A stretch of DNA of 64,000 nt from Beta vulgaris subsp. vulgaris. Taxonomy: Eukaryota > Streptophyta > Magnoliopsida > Caryophyllales > Amaranthaceae. Each line of letters starts with the position of its first letter. The stretch's first letter is position 1. Location: positions 7,176,056 through 7,240,055 of the forward strand of contig NC_079205.1 in NCBI RefSeq assembly GCF_026745355.1. Reading direction: 5' to 3'. Shown here in pieces: positions 31,507 to 41,708 of the stretch. Under the pieces are notes generated by a model, which was given only the letters and a program-made list of their open reading frames with translations, was not told where the DNA came from and ran no database searches. A program made the translations under genes and the position numbers.

Positions 31507-32730
31507 CACAACAAAAATATCACCCTTTTCCGTCCGCCAAAAAATCGGACGCTAAAAACGCGGGATCGAACGCTAAAGAGATTAGCGTCCGTCAACGTAC
31601 GCTAAAAGGCTGATGCAAAACCCCTGGTCGCTAAGCGGACGCCGAAAATTTAGCGCATGGAATTTGAGATTTAGCATCTGGTTCTAATGGCGGACGCTAA
31701 TTAGCGTCCGGTTTAATTAAACACAAGATTTTGAAGAAAATTAAAAAAAAACACCCAACCCAGAAAACCACCCATCTGACCCACCCCATCCAAACCACCG
31801 ACCCAAACCACCCCATCCAAACCACCCGCCGCCGCAAAACCAACCCCACCCAGAAAAACCACCCATCCCGAAAACCCAAATTACCCAGAAAAAACCCCCA
31901 CCCACCCAGAAAACCCACATGCCCGAACCCAACCCAACCCACGAAACGAAAAACCAGAATAACCCACCGGATCCACCAAAAAACCCACCCACCCACCCAC
32001 CCTAAAAACCCTAGATACCGCACTCACCCGGAAACCTGCCGCCGCAAACACCAGAAAAAATCAAACAAAATTATCAAACAATAAATCCCCAACAAAAAAA
32101 GACAGAAATAAGATAAAATAAAACGAAAATTTTGAACAATAAAGACCTATTTGAAGATCTAACCAAAACCAAAAAAATACCAACGATGGATGGTGCGGAG
32201 TTCAACGATGGCTTGTTGGCGGTTGAGGCTTTGTTCGCATGGTGGTTCAGGAGATCCAAAGAGGGGATTTAGGGTTTGAGGGTATGAGTAGGTGGTCCGA
32301 AGAGGAGAGAGAGGGGAGAGAGGGCCGCGTAGGTGAGAGACGGAGAATGAGGGTCGCGTAGGTTTGGCAGGTGAAAGAGGAGGGAGTTAGGGTTTGGGTT
32401 GGTTGGGGGAGGGAGGGGGGGTTAGAGGAGATGTGTTTGAAGAGGAAGGGGAGTGAGGATTGAGAGGCTTATATGAGGAGAGAGAAGGCAAAGGGGTAGG
32501 AATATGGTCGATTCTATTTTCATATGGATTATCATTACCGTCCGCTGTTTCAGACGCTAATTAATGGAATTCGGACGGTAATTACCGTCCGTTCCAAAGA
32601 CGGACGCTAATTTTAGAAAAACGGACGCTAATTTGCGTCCGATTGTTATCCGGCGGTAATTTTGAATTTACCGTCTGCTTACGGTGCCCGACGGTAAATT
32701 CTGACGCTAAAAGCGCTGATTCTTGTTATG
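31507..32730. mobile_element. CACTA-like element in gypsy pol
   Basis: The ends CACAACAAAAATATCA and TGATTCTTGTTATG are imperfect inverted repeats, with AGG duplicated at 31504-31506 and 32731-32733. Subterminal motifs cggacgctaattagcgtcc are palindromic and repeated at both ends. The middle (31740-32000) is a CCCACC-rich low-complexity stretch; its long open frames on both strands are artefacts. There is no transposase. Confidence 0.7.
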
Positions 32731-32822
32731 AGGGTATGTCGACCTCCACTGGTAGCACCGCTTCGCTTCCGTACACTAGGCGGAACGGGGAATGCCCTGT
32801 GGCTTCTTTCGTGGTGGTTCAA

Positions 32823-33046
32823 CGTAATACTCTGTATTTATGGTAAGTTAATGTTTATACTTTTATATAAGTTTATATTAATAAAGAGAAGTTATATAAG
32901 TTATTTTCGTTGCATTTGTTTAAGTTCAGTTAGTAGTTAGTATTAAAGCCTTTAACATTATCACGTGGCGATAATATTTCTCAAGTTTCTCAAGTGTTTT
33001 ATATTAAAATATATTTTCCAAAAGAGAGAAATTTGGGGGTGTTACA
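32823..33046 (+). repeat. 5' LTR with internal deletion
   Basis: About 50 bp of the LTR start (taatactctgtatttatgg) joined directly to the last 170 bp; the first base T of TGTAAT is C here. Confidence 0.72.
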
Positions 33047-33917
33047 AAGTAATGCGATAGAGTTTTGCGCTTTTAACTTAAAACGCTATTTTTGACCTAA
33101 TTTTGACTTATATTATGAGTTATTAAGTGAGCCAACTTACTTTAATAGAAAGAATTTGGTATATGTATGTAAATTAATTGCTATATTGCTTACTTGTTTG
33201 CTTCAAGTTTCGAGGACGAAACTTCTTTTAAGGGTGGGTAATTTGTAATACTCCGTATTTTTGGTAAGTTTATGTTTATACTTTAAGAAATTTTATGATT
33301 ATTAAAAAGACTTGTTTTATACTAAAAAGGCTTTTAAAATAGACTTTTATAAAAGATTTTGAGTATTTAAAAATAAATTGTAGCCCAAATAGATGTTGGG
33401 CCTAAGTTTACAAGTTTTAAAACCCAAGTACTTTGGTAACAAAATTCTAAAATTTTAAAAGAAATCTATAAAGGTTTAGAAAAGAAAAGAAGAAAAAAAA
33501 TCATATTATTCTGGCGCGCGGTAAACTCAAGCAAGTCAGTTAAATGTTTATCAAACTTTTGTTACTTTTTCCTTTTAACTTATCTTTTTTTATTATTTTA
33601 CCTTCTATAATTATGTATTATGGGATAATTTATATCTTCTTCAAATCTTAGTTGGATAATCATAAATATTAGTTAGATCTTAGCTAGATTAGTTTATCTT
33701 TTTCCCTGTATTCATCTTTTAGTTTCGTAGTCCTATTCCGATTCTACCTATCCAACTAGTATAAATAGGGGTCTCCACCCATCATATTCTTCACACCAAA
33801 TTCGAGAAATAAATCTCTATTCTCAAGTTCAAACTCTCTCTTTTTTAGCCTACCATTTCTCTTCTCCATTAGGAGTTATTAATTTTCAAGGTACATGTAT
33901 ATCTAGATCTTTAATAA

Positions 33918-34290
33918 TTTTTTTTTGATAAGTAAGTATGAGGTATTATATTTCCAACAGCAAAAACGAGTATAACTCATAATCCCTCCTCAAGCAAACC
34001 ATCTAGGATGGACTCCAAGTCTCTAATACTAACTTTCTTAGGCAGACAGCTTAGACGCCTAGCCTTCACTATACTTTGTATATGCTTTACAGTATAATCA
34101 ATGCTACTCACTTTATACAACAAGTAAGCTTCATTTCTAACTTTCCATATACAGTATGCCACAGCTTCCAGAGCAGCAGCCTGTATAAGCCTCTTTACCT
34201 TGGATCCCTTTCTTCAATGATTTGAGTAAAACTCAAACTCTGATTCAAATACCACACCATTGCTTGATCCTGCTTACACATTCTTTACTA
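33918..34290 (-). mobile_element. LINE 3' end fragment
   Basis: On the minus strand a peptide MAYCIWKVRNEAYLLYK (34162) matches the C-terminal IWK.RN segment of plant LINE ORF2, followed by about 60 bases and an A-rich tail at 33926-33918. Severely 5'-truncated; the 5' edge is approximate. Confidence 0.6.
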
Positions 34291-34821
34291 AAATGACAAG
34301 TGAAAAACATTTTTGCAACCTCAGTATAATGTGTTTTAGGAAAATATTTTGGATTGAAGTCCATGTTTTTATAAGTTTTATTATGAACTACATGTGTTCT
34401 GTATGAACATATTTGAATTTTTATTAATTTTATTATGCACTTGAATCATGACTTTAGTTCAATATTATTATAAAGTTTGATCTTTGAATCTATATTTATA
34501 TAACTTACAAGGAATTTGATATTTAAATGCTTGTTTAAATATTTAAAAAGAAGTATTCTTTTATATTTAAATATTTAAAAAGGAGTGTTTTTGAAACATT
34601 ATTATTTTTCAAAGATTACCCCTTGAACGAGTTATTTTATTTATACCTTTATATGGCTAAGTATATAAGAATCATTATTCTTTCAAAAGGAGGATCATTT
34701 CCGAAGGACTTTTATTAGATACATGATCTTTTATGATCGCAATTATTATTTATCCATCATATTCTTTTTGTATAAGTCATGTAGACAAGATAGTAACCCC
34801 TCGTAAGGAATACTAAACTTA

Positions 34822-35532
34822 GGGTCTGTTCTCTTCGGCATAAAACAGCTGAACTGAACTGAACTGAACTTATTGAAGCTGAACTGAACTGAACTGAACT
34901 TATTGGAGCTGAACTGAACTGAACTGAACTGAATTGAATTGAATTGAATTGAATTGAATTAAATTAAATTGAATTAAACTGAATGTTATAAATATACAAA
35001 TAATATTTTAAACAATAATAATATGAATATTAAATAATAATTACAATGATAGGTAATAATAATGAATAATAATAATAATAGTATTTTGGATATTTTTAAA
35101 TGATAGTTATAAATAAATAATATTAATAATCATAAATTATTAATAATAATAATTAATGATAATAATGATAATTAATAATAATTATTTTTTATTATTTGTA
35201 TTAATATATTAATACTTGATGATGATATATAATAACAATAATATCTAAGAAGTAAATTAATATTACTATTTTAATAATTAGATTTAATAATATAAAAATA
35301 TTTAGTAATAAAAATAATGATTGGGTCGGACCGCGAAAATTACATCATAAACTGTCTTGATGAGATTTGATTGGTTTATGGGCTAAAAAAAGTGGGTTTA
35401 TTTGTGCTTTGACCTAAACCATGTTCCTCCTAATAATAATAGTAATAATAATGAGTAAAGCTATAATAAACAAAATAATATATAGAAACAACAATAATAA
35501 TAATTCTACTTAATAGTAATGATAGATATTTA

Positions 35533-35567
<35 letters not shown>

Positions 35568-35780
35568 GAGTAATTAGTAAAATAAATTATACCAACATAA
35601 TAATAATATTTAACAAAATGATTATAAAAGAATGGAGCTGAACTGAACTGAACTGAACTGATCTGAACTGAACTGAACTGATTAGAGCTGAACTGAACTG
35701 AACTGATTAGAGCTGAACTGAACTGAACTGAACTTATTGGAGCTGAACTGAACTGAAAATAAGCTGGGGAGAACAGGCCC
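34822..35780. mobile_element. Tourist/Harbinger MITE with GAACT microsatellite arms
   Basis: Ends GGGTCTGTTCTC and GAGAACAGGCCC; TTA duplicated at 34819-34821 and 35781-35783. Both arms consist of tandem (ctgaa)n pentamers (34845-34985 and 35632-35757), and the centre is (aat)n-rich. Confidence 0.85.
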
Positions 35781-36157
35781 TTAGGGGGTGTGCACATTTT
35801 AGGAAAGATACATAGCTAAGGAAAAATGATTTTATCAAGGTTTATATACTTTATATAATACAAATATTATCACGTATCCAGAAAAGTTTGTCAAAATTAA
35901 ATATTTCAAAAGTTTAATCAAATAAAGTGTTTAATATTCCACATATACATGTAATCAATATTTTTACTGACACACTTTTGTTTTGTTTTGTTTTATGGAT
36001 TTGTCCCTGTGATGTCCCTATTTTGGCGAACATAATTTACAGGTTGATATGATGCTTACTTCATATGGAGGAGCTAGTGAAGAATTATAATTAGTCAAGG
36101 GGTTGTTATTTTATTTTCTTTATTTTCATTATTGTCATAGTTGTATAATAAAGTTTA

Positions 36158-37373
36158 TCTCTATTATATAAGGGAAGGGGGGAGCAATGGTGTCCTCTTT
36201 TGAAATGCCTATTTTACCCCCCTTCCTTTTCTAAATTACAATCGACACTCAAAGAAAACTACCGAAAATTAATTTACAACACTCACTCACAAATCACTCG
36301 CAAATCACTTAAAAGAAGAAACTTTACGAATCACTCATACAATTGAGAAAATCACGTTATAAAAATCACACATAATCACTCAAATAATCAGGACACTTTA
36401 TTAAAACTTAAAATTAACATACAAACTAAAACTAGCTAATAACCTAGAACGTCAATACATACAAAAACATTTACAAAAAGTTACTTACAAATCACTATTC
36501 TCAAGAACCATTCACAATTAATGGTAGGTCATGATAAAAAAATAGAGGTGTATTTGTAGTGAAATCATAATTTAGAAGTTAGATAAGGAAAAAAATTATT
36601 TACTTTTTTTTTTGAAAGAAAAAAAAATAATAATAAAATAATAATTATTTACTTTTTTATAGTGTTTCCTATATATAATGAAACTTTTACATATATTAGG
36701 ACCTATTTTTTTTATTATATAATAGCGATTAATTAGCAAGGTAAAAAGCTTATGTAAAATATCATTCAAGAATTAAAGTACAAAATACAAGGGAAGGGGG
36801 AAGCTATGGTGTCCCCGAATGAAGAGACTATGTTACCCCCTTCCCATTCTAAATTACAAATTCACTTACAAATCAAAGGGGGCTTCAAACAAAAATATCA
36901 AAAATATAATTATAACAATCACTCACAAGTCAACTAAAATCATGAAATTGTATAATTTACGTTATGCAAATTGCTAAAATGAGGAAACTTTACAAAAACT
37001 TAAAAATTCACTTACAAACTACAACCTATGAAAAAATTGACTTGAAATCAAAGTGTCTACTTTATTTACAATTTATGAAGTACTGTACTTAATTCAAAAA
37101 TCAACTAAAAAATTATAATATTAGAAATCATAAATAAATTCAACAAAATTTCTATTTTGTTCATAGAATTTAACTTTGAAAAGTAAAAAAAGTAAAAAGA
37201 AAAAAAGAATGGTGAGAGACTTAAGTGACAGAAACTAAACCAATCAAATTTCGCAACTAAAAACAATTATACTTCGTATGTCTAATGTTCAAATTTTGAC
37301 TCTTATGCCGAAGAAAATCGAGTTTCTATTTTGAAAAAAAATTCAAGCACGCATCGCGTGCAAAAAATTCTAG
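36158..37373 (+). mobile_element. Helitron in the gypsy LTR
   Basis: Starts TCTCTATTATATAAGGGAAG after an A and ends with hairpin gcacgcatcgcgtgc (37348-37362), aaaaattCTAG, then T. The truncated sister LTR at 32823 gives the empty site (aagtttatattaataaagag), which confirms the borders. A second copy of the 5' terminal sequence occurs at about 36785, so the element seems to carry two heads and one tail. No Rep/helicase. Confidence 0.85.
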
Positions 37374-37662
37374 TCTTAATAAAGAGAAGTTATTTAAGTT
37401 TTTTTTGCTGCATTAGTTTAAGTTTAGTTAGTAGTTAGTGTTAAAGCCCTTAACGTTATCATGTGGCTGTAAAACTCCCAAGTTTCTGAAGGGTTTTATA
37501 ATAAAATATGCTTTTGAAAAGAGAGAAATTTGGGGGTGTTACATTCGAGCCGACTAGAGTACCCCTGGCAGGTTATCAACCCATGCTCCTTTTGCAGCCT
37601 TTAAGGATTTTTTGATTCCTTTGAGGACTATCTTGTTGGCTACTCGGCCTGTCCATTTCTCT

Positions 37663-39247
37663 CACTAGTAGAATAAATAATGCTTATTGCTGCGGTCATA
37701 AAGTGGCCTATTGCAGCAGTTTTCGCCGCGCAGCAATTAAGGGGCAACAATATGTAATTGATATATTGCCGCGGTTTAATATCTGAACATATTGCTGCAG
37801 TTTCTAGGCAAAATCGCAACAACATATTTTATTTTATATCAAATTTATAAAGCATATTGCTGCGGTTTTTAGAAAACCGCAGCAATATGCTTTATTTAAG
37901 AATAATAAAAAGACATATTGTTGCGGTTGTTGCATAAAACTGCAGCAATATGTCATGATACAGGTAAAAAAAAAATTACATTAAATTTGAAAAATTAAGC
38001 CGCACAAATAACCCATCTATTATCCATCAAATTCACATAACAAATAAGAATCATATCTTTTTAGAATAAACTAACACCCATTCATTCACAATTACAAGAT
38101 TAAAAAACAAATTATATCAGTACCTAAAATTACAAATTAAGAGAAACAAAAATGATGAAAATTATAAAAGTACCTAGAATTGAGGAACTAAATCTAAAAA
38201 ATTATAACAATATGTAACTTAGAAAGATGATGAAAATCAGATCAAAATCAAATCTGAGAAAAAAAAAACTAAAAACGAAAAATCAGATCAAAATCAGATA
38301 TGAGAAAAAAAAAACTAAAATCGAAAAATCAGATCAAAATCAGATCTGAGAAAAAAAAAACTAAAATTCGAAAAATCAGATCTAAGAAAAAAATAACTAA
38401 AAATCGAAAATCAAACTTAGAGGGTGACGGTGAGAGGTGAGGGAGTGAGGCAGCGACGGAGACTTCGATGAGAGGAGATACGGCGTCTTTGTCTTCGATG
38501 AGAGGAAGATGATGAGTCGGTGATGGATGAAAATCAGATCTGGTCATTTCGCGCATTAAACGTCGGTGAAGAGATGAAAGGCGGCGACGGGGACTTCGAT
38601 GAGAGGAGATACGACGTCTTCGTCTCTTCTCTTCCTCTCTTGGCTTGGTCACCGACGACGGAGTCTTCGTGTGAGGAATTGAGTGAGGGAGTGAGGAAGC
38701 GGAGATGGGTGTTGGTGTTGGTGTTGGTGTTTGTGTTGGTGTTGGTGTTGGTGTCGGTGTTAGGTGCAAGAGGAAGAGAGTGGAAGGAGAAAGTGAGGGT
38801 CGAAGATGGTCGACGGTGAGAGGAGTGAGGGTGACGGTGAGAGGTGAGAGGATTAGTGAGGAGCGTATAACTGAACGTCTGAAAAGGATGAGAGAATGAT
38901 GAGGAATAAGCAAACCCTAGCTGCAGTTGTTGCACGCCCTTATATATATTTTTTAAATATTTTTTAATGATATTTCTGCGGTTGTTCCAAAAACCGCAGC
39001 AATACATTAAAATATCATTTTTTTTAATATTATTTTAATATATTGTTGCGATTTTTGACGAAAATCGCAGCAATATGTCTGGTCAAAAAGTCAACTTTTA
39101 AAAAAATTTCCCTCTTGATACCATATTGCTGCGGTTTTTGGCCGAAATCGCAACAATATCTTTATTTTATATTTTACCTTTTCGTTTTATGATATATATT
39201 GCTGCGTACGGGTAAAACCACAGCAATAAGCAATTATTCTACTAGTA
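37663..39247. mobile_element. Non-autonomous CACTA transposon, copy 2
   Basis: Begins CACTAGTAGAATAAATAATG and ends ttattctactagt plus an A where G is expected. Flanks tct and tat differ at one base. Subterminal attgctgcggttt motifs in facing pairs are as in copy 1 (291-1870), with length 1,585 against 1,580 bp. The interior carries a CT-rich, gene-5'-end-like stretch on the minus strand (38900-38410) with (ggtgtt)n at 38705-38760; its open frames do not look like a protein. Confidence 0.82.
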
Positions 39248-41708
39248 TATGTGGCCTTGAAACGGCAGAAGACTTGGTCTGTATTCCGAATCGTGCACAA
39301 TAATTTCGAGTAGGGCCACTGTTGAACTGTCGCCCGTTATCCGATATCAATGCCTTTGGTACTCCAAACCTGGTGATGATGTTCCTCCATATGAATGCTT
39401 GAACTTGCTTGTCCATTATTGAGGCGAGTGGTTCGGCCTCTGTCCACTTGGTGAAATAATCAATCATAATTATAAAAAACTTGCGTTGGCCTGAGGCTGG
39501 GGGAGAATGGTCCGAACAAGTCCATGCCCCATTTGTCGAACGGTAAAACTGCCTAGATGGTTGTCGGAGGATTGGCCGGTGCTTTAGGGATGTCCGAGTG
39601 GATCTGGCATGACGGACATCTTTTGACCAGCACTTGGGCATCCGTCTTGAGGGTAGGCCAGTAATAATCGACCCTGAGTACCTTTCCAGCTATATGGTTC
39701 TTCCTCCTTGGTGACTTCCACAGGCCTCTTGGTAGATTTCTCGTAGAAAGTAGTCTCCTTCTTCGGGTGTTACACATTTGAGGAGGGGGTGAGTAGAGGA
39801 CTTTTTGTAGAGGTGGTCCTCGTGCCACAGGAACCATCCTAATTTGTGCTTGATTCACTCAGCGTCTTTGTGATCTTCAGGTAGCATTCCCTCTCAAGTA
39901 TATGACCACTTCTTCCAGGTAGATGTTCTATCCAACACTAGTTGCTCTTTGGCGTTTATGCTCGGCTGAAGCAGTACCTCCCATATAATAGATCGAGGGG
40001 TTGATCCCTTTGCTGAGCCGGACATTCGAGCCAAGGCATCACCTTATTGATTTTACGACTTGGGTATGTGCTTGATGCTAAATTGGGAAAGCTTTTTGAT
40101 GATTTCTTGGGATTTGGCCAAGTACGTTCTCATGTTGTCCTCCTTGATTTCATACTCGCCCGATACCTAACCCACTGCGAGTCGGATTTAGCTTTGACTG
40201 CCATGGCCCCGGCCAAAATAGATAGCTGAAGTCCGAGGATGAGAGCTTTATTCTCAGCTTCGTTGTTGGATCCCATTCAAATTTGATGGTGTATTCCATC
40301 TTTTCCTCGACCGGTGGCTTGAGTAGCAGACCAGCTCCCCACCTTGTTTTGGTGGAAGAGTCGTCCACCGGTAGTTCCTAACCTTTTTATTCACCGACCG
40401 AGGGTGTGGTGATGCACTCAGTGATGAAATCTGCCAAGGCCTGGGATTTGATTGCCCTCCTCGAATCATACTCCAACCCAAAATCTGCAAGTTGGTTCGC
40501 CCAATCCGTCATCCGACTAGAGTGGTTCCTGCTTTCAATTAACTTCCTAAGTGGCTGGGTGGTGAGCACTTTGATCTGGTGAGCTTGGAAGTACGGTTTG
40601 AGTTTTAAACTCGCCATTATGAGGGCGAAGACTATCTTTTCTACCTCGTTATACGTAGCTTCCACTCCTCGAAAAGCATGCCTGGTGAAGTAAACTGGGT
40701 GTTGCTTTTCTTCTCTTCCGGCAACCAACATAACGCTAAGTGCGTATTCTGAAACAACCAAGTAAATAAACAAGGTTTCCCCCGACAAGCGGGATATGAG
40801 CTCAGTAAGGGTTAATAGGTGTATTTGAGGGAGGCAAAAGCATGTTCAGTCTCCGTGCGAACGCCTTTCTCTTTAAAGCTTTGTAGACATATAAGCTTTT
40901 GTCTGCTGATTTAGAGAGGAAGAGTACGGGGGCGGTCAAACAACCGGTTAGGCGTTGCACCTCTTGTACGTTTCGAGGGGATTTCATTTCCATTACCGTT
41001 TTGATTTTGTCGGGGTTGGCCTCGATTCCACTCTCATCCTCCAAGAAGTCGAGGCACTTCCCCCCTTTTACTCCAAATACACATTTATTTGGGTTTAACA
41101 TCATGCGAAACATTCTTAGTGTGTTGAGGGTTTCCCTTAAGTCTGAGGGGTGGTCCCACCGGCTTTTGCTTTGACTATCATGTCGTCAAAATACTTCAAT
41201 GTTTTGACCCAATTGGTCGTTGAAGATTTCGTTAACTGTCCGTTGATACATGGTCCAACATTCTTGAGTCCGAATGGCATCATTATAGCAATATACCCCT
41301 TGGCTCGTAAGGAAGGTTGTATGGACTCGGTCCTGCTCTGCCATAGGGATCTGGTGATACCCTACATTTGTATCCATGAAGCTTAAGAAATTATGCTCAG
41401 TCGTTGAGTCGACCAGCCTGTCGATTTTGGGTAAAGGATGGTTGTCTTTTGGATAGGCCTTGTTCAGGTATGTGAAATCTACGCACATTCTACATGCTCC
41501 ACTCGGCTTTTTAACCAACACAATGTTGGCCAACCACTTCGAGTACTCGCATTCTTCTATGAAGCCCGGCTCAAGCAATTTTTTTAACTTCCGCAACAGC
41601 CGCAACGTTCCTCTCGGGACCTTGATGTCTCAATTTTCGTTTGATCGGCCTGAACCCCTCTTTGATGTTTAGCTTGTGGCTCATGATTTTGGGGTCAAGC
41701 CCCTGACA

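Larger units (their letters stand above)
32823..37543 (+). mobile_element. Gypsy element remnant (Tekay/Del-type) with nested insertions
   Basis: A short left LTR (32823-33046), 197 bp of internal DNA, and a long 3' LTR (33244-37543). Both LTRs end GGGGGTGTTACA. The flanks ttcaa (32818-32822) and ttcga (37544-37548) are a 5-bp duplication with one mismatch, and removing the element restores the gypsy pol frame (ART|TTKEATGH). The internal piece ends ttcgaggacgaaacttc, typical of the last codons of Tekay/Del pol. Everything else internal is deleted. Confidence 0.8.
33244..37543 (+). repeat. 3' LTR swollen by three insertions
   Basis: Starts TGTAATACTCCGTATTTTTG. After subtracting the LINE tail, Harbinger MITE and Helitron it is about 1.7 kb, close to the 1,779 bp of the solo LTR at 41892-43670 of the same family. 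A promoter-like tataaataggggtctcc lies at 33760. Confidence 0.7.
31167..41708 (-). pseudogene. Ty3/gypsy pol, Tat lineage, split by three insertions
   Basis: Read on the minus strand from 41708. RT: HKLNIKEGFRPIKRK (41660), FTYLNKAYPKDNHPLP (about 41480), and an active-site FDDMIVKAK at about 41180 in shifted frame. RNase H: HPVYFTRHAFRGVEATYNEVEK (about 40690). A second RNase H of the archaeal-like type: DDSSTKTRWGAGLLL (about 40360). Integrase zinc-finger part: YYWPTLKTDAQ...RCPSCQIHSD (about 39660), core with MDLFGPF, ISDNGRQF and NGQAE (37645). Then VDNLPGVL, TTKEATGHSPFRLVYGSEAV (about 32780), VDIPS, NLDLLPEARGNALL (about 31440) and the C-terminal LGTNWGGPYKVTKV...PGTQITS, with stop at 31167. 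Two RNase H domains are diagnostic of the Tat lineage. Many stops and frameshifts are present. Interruptions: CACTA 39247-37663, gypsy remnant 37543-32823, CACTA 32730-31507. The 5' part (gag, protease, LTR) was lost where a LINE begins at 41709. Confidence 0.85.

Noticed and set aside
31697..32084. Long Pro/His-rich and Gly/Trp-rich open frames
   Set aside because: Low-complexity CCCACC DNA inside a CACTA-like element, open on both strands.
38329..39007. Open frames up to 194 codons on the minus strand
   Set aside because: No start context or domain; contains (aacacc)n and sits in a CACTA element. At best a captured leader.
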